A DNA stretch of 64,000 nt from a virus, in IMG/VR virus record IMGVR_UViG_3300020450_000010, positions 1 through 64,000 of that record; one strand, given 5' to 3'. A model generated the notes under the pieces. It did no database searches. It saw only the letters and a list, made by a program, of their open reading frames with translations, and had not been told where the DNA came from. A program made the position numbers and the translations under genes. Of this stretch, positions 15,431 through 24,156 are shown one piece after another. The stretch's first letter is position 1. Each line of letters starts with the position of its first letter.

Positions 15431-16554
15431 TACAATATTTTCCTTTTTGGTATTTTACTATCAGCACTAGATACACAACTTTCAGTAATACAAGGACGAG
15501 GGCCGTTGAATAATTTAAATCCTGTTTCTATGTTACCAATTGGATTGTCATGGCAACTATAGCTACGTTTAATACTTCCGTCAGGCTCTCTTATAATTAT
15601 GCCACTGTATCCTGCATTACAACTCCATCCTTTGAACTTGTTAAAATTAAACGCATTAAACCGTTCTGCTTGATCCATGTACCATTTTTTACCTTTATTG
15701 TCAGTGAACTCTACCTGCATGTGCCATGGTACACTTTTATCATTTTCTCCGATAGTCTGTGGTGGCAGTTCGAAACTAGGTTTTGGACGATCATTCCATT
15801 GTCGCTTTAACTCAGTATACGCCATTTGTGGCATACCGTTGTATAAACGATCTTTCATATCCCTAGTGTATCCATCAACCACTTTTGACGCAGACGGATC
15901 CGACTGAGGCTTGAGGGTGACATTGATTCCTTGTTCATGGAAGAACAGTGCATTGTCCCAATCTTTTTCAAACCATTCTGGAACCATAACCATATTGATT
16001 GTAATTTGAACATCATATTCCTGACACAAGATCAGCTTATCAGCAAAGTCCTGCATTTTTTCTTTAGTATTTAAGTGTTCTGTATGCAAGCTGGCTGTGA
16101 TGCTAGCTCTGTGAAATGGTTTAACTCGTTCTACATACTGTTCAAACCATTTCATAGGCCTCGAACAGTTTGATGTCATGTGGACACTAGTATAATTAGT
16201 GTTGTGGACATCAGAAGCCAAATGCCCAAGGATGTCCAGGTATCCTGGGTGGAAAGTTGGCTCACCGCCAGATAAGCTAAAATGAAAGCTGTTAAAATTA
16301 TTAGCACGAGCTTGCCTTTTTATTTCGTCGATTGTTTTGAAACATAGTTCTGTTGGTCTGTGATCTTTTCTGTCGCTTCTTGCATAGGGCCAGCAGTAGC
16401 TACATCTGTAGTTACAGAATCTACCGAGGAGCCAGCTAACAGTAAACAAGTCTCTATATAAGAGTGTCCTTTGACCGACTTGAACAATGTCATCATACGG
16501 GATTTTGGTAAAGTCATATTCGCTCCATTTTAAATCTTCATTGGATTTCACCAT
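15430..16554 (-). CDS. Radical SAM protein with C-terminal Cys-rich domain
   Basis: 374 aa. The [4Fe-4S] motif is C47-x3-C51-x2-C54 (FCNYRCSYCWP), followed by LSGGEPTFHP. The C-terminal auxiliary region holds further Cys residues around GWSCNAGYSG, SYSCHDN and PCITESC, consistent with a SPASM/twitch-type domain. Radical SAM enzymes cleave S-adenosylmethionine to a 5'-deoxyadenosyl radical. It groups with the proteins at 18409, 43344 and 46035 by its CNYxCxYC signature. A 48-aa gene overlaps its start by 17 nt. Confidence 0.9.
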   Translation of the reverse strand: MVKSNEDLKWSEYDFTKIPYDDIVQVGQRTLLYRDLFTVSWLLGRFCNYRCSYCWPYARSDRKDHRPTELCFKTIDEIKRQARANNFNSFHFSLSGGEPTFHPGYLDILGHLASDVHNTNYTSVHMTSNCSRPMKWFEQYVERVKPFHRASITASLHTEHLNTKEKMQDFADKLILCQEYDVQITINMVMVPEWFEKDWDNALFFHEQGINVTLKPQSDPSASKVVDGYTRDMKDRLYNGMPQMAYTELKRQWNDRPKPSFELPPQTIGENDKSVPWHMQVEFTDNKGKKWYMDQAERFNAFNFNKFKGWSCNAGYSGIIIREPDGSIKRSYSCHDNPIGNIETGFKLFNGPRPCITESCVSSADSKIPKRKIL

Positions 16555-16684
16555 TTAGTCTCTTTTCCAAATATTCTATAACATGCGGTAACATAGGATC
16601 TTTTGTTTTCAAGTATAGCTCTTTCGCACCCTGTAGTTCGTATTCTAAAAATTCTTTTACAGTCCAAACATCATATTGTGTCAT
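16538..16684 (-). CDS. Small helical protein, 48 aa, next to a radical SAM gene
   Basis: Begins at ATG 16684 with an ATGA overlap with the stop of the SGNH-like gene and ends with TGA at 16538, 17 nt inside the radical SAM gene. The sequence (starting MTQYDVWTVKEFLEYELQGA) is amphipathic and probably helical, with no Cys or Gly-rich core. It fills an otherwise empty 126-nt gap and is coupled at both ends, so it is probably real. It could be a partner of the radical SAM enzyme; a peptide substrate is possible but there is no direct sign of a cleavable core. Confidence 0.6.
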   Translation of the reverse strand: MTQYDVWTVKEFLEYELQGAKELYLKTKDPMLPHVIEYLEKRLNGEIQ

Positions 16685-17322
16685 AGTGTTAAACCTTTTG
16701 TTTCTTTAAATATATCTTGGGCTAGTGTTTTATGTGTAATTTCACCAGGATGATCATTATCCAATGCAAGTGGATTATTTTTAATTAATTGCAAATAGTC
16801 TATTTCCAATATCTTTGTATCAAAGAACTTATAATCCTTCCTTAGATAATTATGCACTAAAATATGATAATTTCTAATTTTTTTACTATTTAAAAATAAG
16901 TTTGCGTAGTGAATGCAATAATGTTGATTCAATGACATATCATTATCATCATGTACATGACTAAAAAATGCTGTAGATGCTCGTTGTTTTTCATTTAAAT
17001 ATTTTTCTGTAGCAAAATTACTAGGATTGGCATGCCATACTCCTAGACGTATAATATAATCTTTCTTAATTACACAAAATCTATCCGTAAAAGTCCAACA
17101 TATTACAACAATGTCATCAGTGTTATAGTCATAATTTAACACATGATGTGCTATCTCTTTATTACTTGATCCTTTATAAGACATATTTACAACTGGAATA
17201 TTTGCTAAGTCGCCGAGAATCTGAGGCCATGCAAGTTTGCTAGGTTGTTCATTGTCGGGATGAATATCACTAAGTCCTTGCCCATATGTGGCGCTACAAC
17301 CAAATGCAACTAATTTACTCAT
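16681..17322 (-). CDS. SGNH/GDSL-like hydrolase
   Basis: 213 aa. Block I reads FGCSATYGQG (nucleophile S10 in GCS rather than GDS). A Gly-x-x-Asn segment YKGSSNKEI includes N54, and the C-terminal DNDHPGEITH supplies the D188-x2-H191 pair of the SGNH triad. Such enzymes remove acyl groups from carbohydrates, lipids or peptides. In this setting de-acetylation or acyl transfer on a glycan is plausible. It overlaps the nucleosidase gene by 4 nt. Confidence 0.75.
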   Translation of the reverse strand: MSKLVAFGCSATYGQGLSDIHPDNEQPSKLAWPQILGDLANIPVVNMSYKGSSNKEIAHHVLNYDYNTDDIVVICWTFTDRFCVIKKDYIIRLGVWHANPSNFATEKYLNEKQRASTAFFSHVHDDNDMSLNQHYCIHYANLFLNSKKIRNYHILVHNYLRKDYKFFDTKILEIDYLQLIKNNPLALDNDHPGEITHKTLAQDIFKETKGLTL

Positions 17323-17867
17323 TTAATATCCTTTACTTTAGATAAAAATAATTCAGCACCATTGCCTACATTGGCATTCCAATCTTTCATTGCATTTTCA
17401 TCAGCCATATCACTAACATATTTCCAACTTTTAAAAGGTATTCCGTATTGTTTTGCTACATATGCTAGTGCCCAGCCTTCCATGTCAACACAATCTATAT
17501 CAGCTTGTGTAAACCAAGGATCATATTCCATTACAAAACTATCACCTGTTCCACAGCGTATACCACCATTACCAGTTTTAATATCACCTATTAGTGGATC
17601 ACTAAAAGGAATACTACCTCTAGGGGCTTGTGGTTCTGCACACATGTCTCTTTGTACAAAAGCACCAACTTGATTTAAACCTGTGACTTTTGGATTTAAT
17701 CCTCCAGCTGTGCCATAGTTTACAATTAAGTCTGGTTTATGAAAATGACATAAACTTTTTGCAAGAGCAGTAGCCGCTTGTACTTTTCCAACTCCAGTAT
17801 AAACTATATTAAAACCATTTGGAGGTTCTGGCAGTTCTGCTTGTAATGCTACGCATAATGTTATCAT
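17319..17867 (-). CDS. MTA/SAH/5'-deoxyadenosine nucleosidase-like
   Basis: 182 aa in the PNP/UDP phosphorylase superfamily. It has the N-terminal strand with an acidic residue (VALQAELPE), Gly-rich TGVGKVQAATAL (24-35), NYGTAGGL (50-57), substrate-gripping VDMEG (127-131) and the later SDMADE with the catalytic Asp. The E. coli MTA/SAH nucleosidase also cleaves 5'-deoxyadenosine. Here it would clear the inhibitory products of 12 radical SAM proteins and 5 methyltransferases. It is about 50 residues shorter than cellular enzymes. It overlaps both neighbours by 4 nt. Confidence 0.75.
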   Translation of the reverse strand: MITLCVALQAELPEPPNGFNIVYTGVGKVQAATALAKSLCHFHKPDLIVNYGTAGGLNPKVTGLNQVGAFVQRDMCAEPQAPRGSIPFSDPLIGDIKTGNGGIRCGTGDSFVMEYDPWFTQADIDCVDMEGWALAYVAKQYGIPFKSWKYVSDMADENAMKDWNANVGNGAELFLSKVKDIK

Positions 17868-18412
17868 GTTTGTCTTTCCTGCATAGGGTCAATACTTAAC
17901 TCATTTATATTAACATGTTTTGGCTGTTCAATCAACCATTTAATATAATCGGCGGCTTCATCTTCTAACATACATTTTCTGTCCGGATGTTTATGTTGAT
18001 TATTTGCTAGCGTACCAAAACTTATTAAACTTATTTTAGGACCACTATGCCATACTCCAACCAAACCCAAACTGTTGCAATAGTCTCTGAGTGCTTTCTT
18101 TTCAGCACTATACAACCATGCTTGACCTTTCTTGGTACGGTCAGTGGTACTGCCAATACATACTATATGTGCTTCCTTTTTGGCGTTATACACTGCTTTG
18201 TATACTAAATCCAGTAGGACAGTTTGACTAAAGCGCCATAATGCACTATTAATTATAATAACATCATGTTTAGTACATTGATTTGCAAACTCGAACATAT
18301 GGTCGGTGTTTGTTAAATCATACCCTGTTGTACGACTGCAAAAAACTGCATTAGGATATACTTTGTGTAGTGCTTTTGCCAAGCCAAAAGTTTTGTTTCC
18401 AGTAATAATCAT
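17864..18412 (-). CDS. Short-chain dehydrogenase/reductase-like protein
   Basis: 182 aa. A Rossmann-like N-terminus (IITGNKTFGLAKAL, with a degenerate Gly motif), a Ser in CIGSTT near 88 and Y101-x3-K105 (YSAEKKAL) give the SDR catalytic set. It is much shorter than a classical SDR (about 250 aa), and the C-terminal substrate loop is reduced. It could oxidise or reduce a carbonyl in the pathway. It is coupled by 4-nt overlaps to the radical SAM gene upstream and the nucleosidase downstream. Confidence 0.7.
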   Translation of the reverse strand: MIITGNKTFGLAKALHKVYPNAVFCSRTTGYDLTNTDHMFEFANQCTKHDVIIINSALWRFSQTVLLDLVYKAVYNAKKEAHIVCIGSTTDRTKKGQAWLYSAEKKALRDYCNSLGLVGVWHSGPKISLISFGTLANNQHKHPDRKCMLEDEAADYIKWLIEQPKHVNINELSIDPMQERQT

Positions 18413-19692
18413 GCAAATATCTCCATATCATTTAAATGCCTTGGCAGTATGTTTTTAAGTTGTTCAAGTTCAGTGCTTTTTGGTGAACACAATCCACAAC
18501 CACATAATTTATTAGGACCTAGCGGACATTGTATTATTGGCATTGTTTTTGTTTCTAACTTATCTTTGAGCCATGTTATTATTTTATCACTTTCAGTAAT
18601 ACTGCCAATGGCTCCTCTTGTTCCATCAAAACGTGCTTGACAAGTTTGATGATGGAATATTTGATCCGTTTGTTGTTCTATATGTAAGAAAAACCAATTA
18701 ACACTACACTGCCAATTTTGAAATCTTTGGTAATCTAAGAATTTTGTTTTTGTCCAACATCCATTTTTGCCACCAGTTTCCATTATTCTTCCACCACAGC
18801 ATGGTCTACCCAAAGTTTCTGATTTATTTTTTGGACTTTTATATGTAGCATAGTCTTTGACTGCTCTTACATCTTTTTTAATAGGTTCAAATTTTTCTAC
18901 AGTTTTTTGTACTTCGACTGTATTATTTACTATGGTTTCTTGCAATTTGACATCACGTTGTATTTCATATTCCTCTACTTTTAAATTTTTAATCTTTTTA
19001 TCACTGCTTTTCCAATAATCTTTCATCCATTGTAATTGTTCATCAGTGTATATGTGAGCGGCAGTATCTCCTTGTTCGTCACCAATCATACGAGGAACAA
19101 AAACTATGCTATCTTCAGTGAGTTGTCTACACAATTCAATACACTCATCAAAATATTGTGCATGAAACATTACATTTATTTTCATGTTAAAGTCATTGTC
19201 CTTTAAAAAATAAATGTTTCTTATAACCTGTTTTTTTAAATTTTTATGTGCTTCAACATGATAACTTATTGTACAGTTATCATATACTTGTAATATACTC
19301 TGTGCCATCTTTTCGCCAAATGCACCATTGCTGGTTAATCCTAGTTTTAGTTTAAATTTATCTTTGTATTCTTTAGTATACAATTCACGTAACCATTGTC
19401 CAAATTCTATAAACTTAGGATTTACTGTTGGTTCACCTCCTGTAAAACTTACATTTAGTTGATCTTTGGTTTTGTATTTGCAAAGTAATTCACTATAATC
19501 AAATAAAAACTTACCAACACTTTGAAGTTCTTGTAAACTAGCATGCGGGCTAAAGTTATCATGTCTATGTGAAGGACAATAAGTGCAATCATAATTGCAC
19601 CTTCTACCAGTGTCCCAGGTGACTACCAGTGGACCATCTTTATGATCGAACAAGTTAACTGTTTCAAAATCTCTTGACTCAGCTTGGCCCAT
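18409..19692 (-). CDS. Radical SAM protein with C-terminal Cys-rich domain
   Basis: 427 aa. C32-x3-C36-x2-C39 (RRCNYDCTYCPSHRHDN) binds the SAM cluster and SFTGGEPTVNP is the next conserved block. A Lys/Glu-rich insertion follows the core. The C-terminal part has many Cys (RPCCGG, QCSVNW, HHQTCQA, and CPLGPNKLCGCGLC near the end), suggesting one or two extra Fe-S clusters. The final Cys group resembles the N-terminal half of the protein at 43344-44771. Substrate unknown. Confidence 0.9.
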   Translation of the reverse strand: MGQAESRDFETVNLFDHKDGPLVVTWDTGRRCNYDCTYCPSHRHDNFSPHASLQELQSVGKFLFDYSELLCKYKTKDQLNVSFTGGEPTVNPKFIEFGQWLRELYTKEYKDKFKLKLGLTSNGAFGEKMAQSILQVYDNCTISYHVEAHKNLKKQVIRNIYFLKDNDFNMKINVMFHAQYFDECIELCRQLTEDSIVFVPRMIGDEQGDTAAHIYTDEQLQWMKDYWKSSDKKIKNLKVEEYEIQRDVKLQETIVNNTVEVQKTVEKFEPIKKDVRAVKDYATYKSPKNKSETLGRPCCGGRIMETGGKNGCWTKTKFLDYQRFQNWQCSVNWFFLHIEQQTDQIFHHQTCQARFDGTRGAIGSITESDKIITWLKDKLETKTMPIIQCPLGPNKLCGCGLCSPKSTELEQLKNILPRHLNDMEIFA

Positions 19693-20633
19693 TATAATTC
19701 TTCCTTAATAAAAATATCTCTTTTGTTTTGTTTACATACCTGTTCACATCTAGGTATTCTAACATCACTGGTCCAACTATTTTTGATATCAGTCCAAACT
19801 TTACCATTTATTGCTTGGTCAACTGTTACACTCTTTAGATTTATATCTACTAGATAATCTTGTTCTATTAGTATATCTTCAAATCTATCTTTTCGTTTAT
19901 TACTAATAGGATACTCTAACATCTTTGCATTCAAATGACAACAAGGAATAACATTGCCCATGTGATTTACAAATATTCTTTTTTGATTTCCGTACTTACA
20001 ACTGATACTTGGATTTTCTTCTTGTTCCACTTTTTTATGCTTAACACCACCAGTATCTTTTCTATGACTGATAATAGTTTTAAATTCTACAAAGCCTTCG
20101 TCTTTGGCTATTTGTTTTGCAGTCTCTAACTGATGCTCATTGTGTTCAAAACTAATAAACTGCCAGTTAGCTCTACCTCCTGCGGCAATAAATGCTCTAT
20201 AATTTTGCTGTACTTTTTTAAAACTTGAGCCTTCTCTATAAACTTCGCTTAGTTCATCACTACCATCAATTCCCCAGACTACTTTGTGACTACTAGGTAA
20301 AATTTTAGCTAGCTGTTCCCACCACTTAGTGGTTCTTAGACTACCGTTTGTAGCAATATTGATATGTGCGTTCCAATCTGCAAAATGTTCAATGATTTTA
20401 TGAAACTGCGGGTGACTGCACGGCTCATCTACACTTCCACAAAAATTAATAATCTTAATATTAGGAAACATTTCTTTTTGAAACTTTTCTTTAAGTGTGT
20501 CGAGATCCAAATAGGTTTTGTTTAATATTTGATCAGCATGTTCACTCATCACACGAAAACAACCTTTGCAACGAATGTTACAAAAACTTGTAAGTTCAAT
20601 ATCAATCCATTCTAATGTATCAATTGACCACAT
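19692..20633 (-). CDS. Radical SAM protein of the HNEH group
   Basis: 313 aa. C18-x3-C22-x2-C25 (SFCNIRCKGC) is the cluster site. The C-terminal third has ISCKYGNQKRIF, VIPCCHLNAK and RCEQVCKQN, a SPASM-like set. It shares FEHNEHQLETAKQIA with the proteins at 24143 and 25141 (general form F-x-HNEH-x-LExA), so the three arose by duplication. It sits next to a PP-loop enzyme gene that overlaps its start by 14 nt, suggesting joint action on one substrate. Confidence 0.9.
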   Translation of the reverse strand: MWSIDTLEWIDIELTSFCNIRCKGCFRVMSEHADQILNKTYLDLDTLKEKFQKEMFPNIKIINFCGSVDEPCSHPQFHKIIEHFADWNAHINIATNGSLRTTKWWEQLAKILPSSHKVVWGIDGSDELSEVYREGSSFKKVQQNYRAFIAAGGRANWQFISFEHNEHQLETAKQIAKDEGFVEFKTIISHRKDTGGVKHKKVEQEENPSISCKYGNQKRIFVNHMGNVIPCCHLNAKMLEYPISNKRKDRFEDILIEQDYLVDINLKSVTVDQAINGKVWTDIKNSWTSDVRIPRCEQVCKQNKRDIFIKEEL

Positions 20634-21453
20634 TCGTCAAAGCCCAATCACGTTCAGCACACCAGAAACAACCTTCAGACAAATCATCTATAATGTCACA
20701 GCAAGTTACCAATGGTGTGGTTCCATGGATATAATTTTTCAAAGTTGGAAAATCTTTTCTCCAACTGGTTGAGTCATATTCATGTTCACAACTTCTAGTT
20801 ATGTCAAGTAGTTCAGTCCAATTATTATTGTAGTACTGTTTTACAATAAACGTTTTATCCAATAGTGTAAATGGAGTAATATGTTCTACATTAACTTGAG
20901 GACACTTCTGTTGAGATAAAAGTTTTTCTTTTGTCCAATTGCGTTTATCTAATGCTGTAGGATGACTGAAGTTTTCATCTTGTGGATTACTAGTTGTAAA
21001 ACCATACGTAATATCTAAGTCATAAGTGTGCATTGCATATCTATTGAAACTTTGTACACAAACTGTATCTCCAGGAGCACCAACTTGTTCAATGTTGCCA
21101 ATTACACCATGCTCAAGTTCTGGAGGAATAAAGTTTTCTATTCTTCTAATAATAATGTTGGGGAACATAGCAACAAGTTTATTGTACACATCTATGCTTA
21201 CTGGTTGTTGCCACGGTCTGGTCTTCCAACATCTGTTGTGTGTTATAACTGTAATTTTTGTATCGCATTCAAGCTCGGTGATTAACTTACATAATAATGC
21301 TGTGCCACATGCACTGTCAGCACCGCCTGATAAGTTTACACCAATATTTTTAATAGTAGGATCAAATAGAAAATACTCATTATCTATTACGTGTAATATA
21401 TCTTCGTCTACATTAAAATGTGTATAAGATAGATTATTTAAACTATCATTCAT
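20620..21453 (-). CDS. PP-loop ATP pyrophosphatase with QueC-like Cys tail
   Basis: 277 aa. The PP-loop SGGADS lies at 42-47 after a hydrophobic strand. The C-terminus carries CFWCAERDW (C262, C265), resembling the zinc-binding Cys region of QueC. Enzymes of this superfamily adenylate a carboxylate or carbonyl using ATP and release pyrophosphate, making amides, nitriles or thio groups. A paralogue lies at 26748-27422. It overlaps radical SAM genes on both sides. It is probably not a queuosine enzyme, because no other deazaguanine genes are present. Confidence 0.8.
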   Translation of the reverse strand: MNDSLNNLSYTHFNVDEDILHVIDNEYFLFDPTIKNIGVNLSGGADSACGTALLCKLITELECDTKITVITHNRCWKTRPWQQPVSIDVYNKLVAMFPNIIIRRIENFIPPELEHGVIGNIEQVGAPGDTVCVQSFNRYAMHTYDLDITYGFTTSNPQDENFSHPTALDKRNWTKEKLLSQQKCPQVNVEHITPFTLLDKTFIVKQYYNNNWTELLDITRSCEHEYDSTSWRKDFPTLKNYIHGTTPLVTCCDIIDDLSEGCFWCAERDWALTNVVN

Positions 21454-22843
21454 TGAATATATCCTTCATCTCTGGAAATGTTTTTGCAAAACTTAATGAA
21501 CGTTGTCTATCACATAAGGAAAGAAACTCTTTCATTTCAGGCAAACGTACACTCCAATCTTCGCTTTCCATAAAATTAAGTATACCTTCTAATCTTTTAA
21601 TACCATACTCTGCACTGCGCCAAGTACTATAATCTACTTTACCTTTATGCCAACTTGGAACTCCTAGTTCCCAATTTTGCTTCCACCAAGGATACCATGC
21701 TTCGTATTTTGCTCTACACTTTGCTTTAAAGTCTACAGGTAAACTTTTAACATTGAGATGTCCGGGCCAATATACAAAATGCTGACTAATGCCGCCAGCA
21801 CCAAATGGCCACATATTAAGTTTCTTAAAACCTTGTTCTAATTTCCATTGTATAAAGTCTGGCAAGTAATATACATTAAGTGCTTGTACTGCACAGGCAA
21901 TTGTTACTTCTACATTGTCGCTAGTATCGTTATCTAATATATGAAATACTTCTTCCTGACGTTTCCATTCGCTTGGATAACGAATATAGTCATTCATTTG
22001 TTTAATGCTGTCTACCGAATAGTGAAAACGCACAAGTTTGAATTCTCTCCATAGATCAAATAAATCCTCTCGCCATTCAACTCCATTTGAGTTATAACGT
22101 AATTCCAAATCTTTTGCATAGCCCATTTTAATTGCATGTTCAAGTATTTCATAGTGTTCCTCAATAATTAAACTCTCTCCACCTGCAAAGTATATCTGTT
22201 GCATTGTGGGCATTTGTTCGTAAAACTGTTTCCAAAAAGTTGGATTTTGTTTGTGCCAGTTGTAGCTACTACCATTGGTACTGCCTTTGTTATCCCATGA
22301 CATGGTGTGTTTCAATGATTCGTTTTGTACTTGTGGAAAGATTTTTTTATAATCTTTAATCCAGCCACTACTATCATGTGGGCTACACATAACGCAAGCC
22401 AACTGACATTTAGTACCAAAACGTAAATCAATATATGCTAGATTAGGCGGCACTTCTCCGTCAGGTTGTGTGTCAGCTACTATCTTATCTAAGTCAACAC
22501 GTTGGCTCCAATAATTTGTTTCCCACATGCGTTTACTTCTATGTCCTGCCGCTTCTTCTTTGTAGCATTTTAAACAACTAGGTGGTTTCTCTCCATTGAG
22601 CATCTGCACTCGCACATTTTTCATATAGTCGCTGTTCCATGCTGTTTCAAAGTCGCTTACATTTAAGTTGTTAGGTCGACCTTCTTCATCTTTGAGGATA
22701 CCAACTTGTCCACCGTGTTCTTTGTCATTGGTAGGACCTACACTACTTGCATTTGCAGTGCAACATACACGCATACTACCGTCTGGTCTTGTACTAAGGT
22801 GAACCCAAGGTAACAAGCAAAATGTATCGCTGGGGGATTTCAT
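21446..22843 (-). CDS. Twitch/SPASM-type radical SAM protein
   Basis: 465 aa. An N-terminal Cys region (FCLLPWVHLSTRPDGSMRVCC with C9, C27, C28, then C90-x2-C93) precedes the cluster motif C146-x3-C150-x2-C153 (KCQLACVMC). YFAGGESLIIEEH is the downstream conserved block. The layout is shared with the proteins at 22876, 39854 and 41016. The gene begins 5 nt after an exact TATAAATA late promoter and has no ribosome-binding site, so a leaderless mRNA is predicted. Confidence 0.9.
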   Translation of the reverse strand: MKSPSDTFCLLPWVHLSTRPDGSMRVCCTANASSVGPTNDKEHGGQVGILKDEEGRPNNLNVSDFETAWNSDYMKNVRVQMLNGEKPPSCLKCYKEEAAGHRSKRMWETNYWSQRVDLDKIVADTQPDGEVPPNLAYIDLRFGTKCQLACVMCSPHDSSGWIKDYKKIFPQVQNESLKHTMSWDNKGSTNGSSYNWHKQNPTFWKQFYEQMPTMQQIYFAGGESLIIEEHYEILEHAIKMGYAKDLELRYNSNGVEWREDLFDLWREFKLVRFHYSVDSIKQMNDYIRYPSEWKRQEEVFHILDNDTSDNVEVTIACAVQALNVYYLPDFIQWKLEQGFKKLNMWPFGAGGISQHFVYWPGHLNVKSLPVDFKAKCRAKYEAWYPWWKQNWELGVPSWHKGKVDYSTWRSAEYGIKRLEGILNFMESEDWSVRLPEMKEFLSLCDRQRSLSFAKTFPEMKDIFNE

Positions 22844-22848
22844 ACAAA

Positions 22849-22870
22849 TATTTATATGCTACTATAAATA
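22849..22870. promoter_or_regulatory. Divergent palindromic T4-type late promoters
   Basis: TATAAATA occurs on the minus strand (22856 to 22849) and on the plus strand (22863-22870), within a perfect 9-bp inverted repeat (22848-22856 and 22863-22871) with a 6-nt centre. Each box ends 5 nt before the ATG it faces. With T4 late spacing (box at -13 to -6) both transcripts would start on the A of the ATG. Confidence 0.7.
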
Positions 22871-22875
22871 TCAAT

Positions 22876-24156
22876 ATGATTCACGAAACATACTGTAGCT
22901 ATCCGTTTGACTCTTTAGCAGTTAAGAAATGGCAAGACGGACTAGCAAAAAGAGTTACTCCTTGCTGTAATATGAAAAACGGCAGGGCTGATGACAAGGA
23001 TCCTATGCGTGTTAAAAACCTAATAGGTAATGGTGCAACCTTATTAGATGTATTTCACAGCAAACAGTTTGATGAACTCAGAGACAATTTATTAAATGGT
23101 GTTAAGCATAATGCTTGTGAATATTGTTGGAGGTTAGAAAGCAAAACTGGAAAAAGTCCAAGGACTGTAGAAATATCTAAACTAAAACAAGCAATAACTA
23201 CACCCAAACTTAATAAGTTTGACACAATGTTAGATGAAAATTGTAATCTTAGATGTAGAATGTGTACTCCTGCTTGTAGCAATAGTCTGAGAAAAGATGT
23301 TACACTTATTAAACAATCCAATCTCACTATGCCAGAATACATGGCACCTGCTGTTGGAACTAGGGAAGACCAAGATCCCAATGGTGTAATGAGCTTTAAT
23401 TCTCCAGATGACACTAACCAAAAACAGTTGGTTGAACTTTGCAATACTCATCTTGAAGAATTAAAGTTTACAGGAGGAGAACCAACCACCAGTGCAACAT
23501 TTTGGAAGATAGTAGACAACATTGAACGTCCTCAGGACATGATACTTAATGTAACAACAAATGGTACAAAATTCAATGACAAGTTTATAAATGCAATCAA
23601 AAAATTTAAATTCAATAAAATTACTGTGAGTATAGACGGTACACACAAAACATATGAATATATACGCTATCCATTCAATTGGCGCAAGCTAGAGCAAAAT
23701 ATAGAACGCTTGTGCAATAAAATGGAAGAGGGTAGATTGGATCTAATGTTTTGTAGTGTGCTTACAATATATAACATATTGAATATAAGAAACTTAATTG
23801 ATTGGATACATCATCATAATATGGATACTGTACACCCAATACATTTTAACTGCATAGTAGATCCTCATCCTGTTGATAGTTGTTTAGATGTAAAATGGGC
23901 TAGTAAAGAACTGTTGGATATAGCACATAAAAATATACAAGTTGCATTAGAAGAATCTGACAAACATACAGTACTGCATATAACAAGATTGCGAGACTAT
24001 CTCAAATGGTGTTTAGAAGCTGAACATGATCCAGAATATCGCAATCAACGTAGACAAAGACTGCTAATGGACACCACTACATTTGATAAAATACGCAATC
24101 AAAACTATGAAAATATTTTAAATCCACCAGTAGTAGATTTTATTAAGAGTATTTGA
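22876..24156 (+). CDS. Twitch/SPASM-type radical SAM protein, opposite strand
   Basis: 426 aa from the ATG at 22876; an upstream in-frame ATG at 22822 lies inside the divergent neighbour and is rejected. The N-terminal Cys region (C7, C30, C31, then C81-x2-C84) is followed by C123-x3-C127-x2-C130 (ENCNLRCRMC) and KFTGGEPTTS. It has the same architecture as the proteins at 21446, 39854 and 41016. It is the only rightward gene in the 45-kb block, with its own late promoter and no leader, and is convergent with the gene at 24143 (14-nt overlap). Confidence 0.9.
   Translation: MIHETYCSYPFDSLAVKKWQDGLAKRVTPCCNMKNGRADDKDPMRVKNLIGNGATLLDVFHSKQFDELRDNLLNGVKHNACEYCWRLESKTGKSPRTVEISKLKQAITTPKLNKFDTMLDENCNLRCRMCTPACSNSLRKDVTLIKQSNLTMPEYMAPAVGTREDQDPNGVMSFNSPDDTNQKQLVELCNTHLEELKFTGGEPTTSATFWKIVDNIERPQDMILNVTTNGTKFNDKFINAIKKFKFNKITVSIDGTHKTYEYIRYPFNWRKLEQNIERLCNKMEEGRLDLMFCSVLTIYNILNIRNLIDWIHHHNMDTVHPIHFNCIVDPHPVDSCLDVKWASKELLDIAHKNIQVALEESDKHTVLHITRLRDYLKWCLEAEHDPEYRNQRRQRLLMDTTTFDKIRNQNYENILNPPVVDFIKSI

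Noticed and set aside
21026-21427. 133-aa rightward open frame
   Set aside because: It is antisense to the PP-loop gene at 20620, whose motifs and neighbours are clear; no ribosome-binding site or promoter is present.
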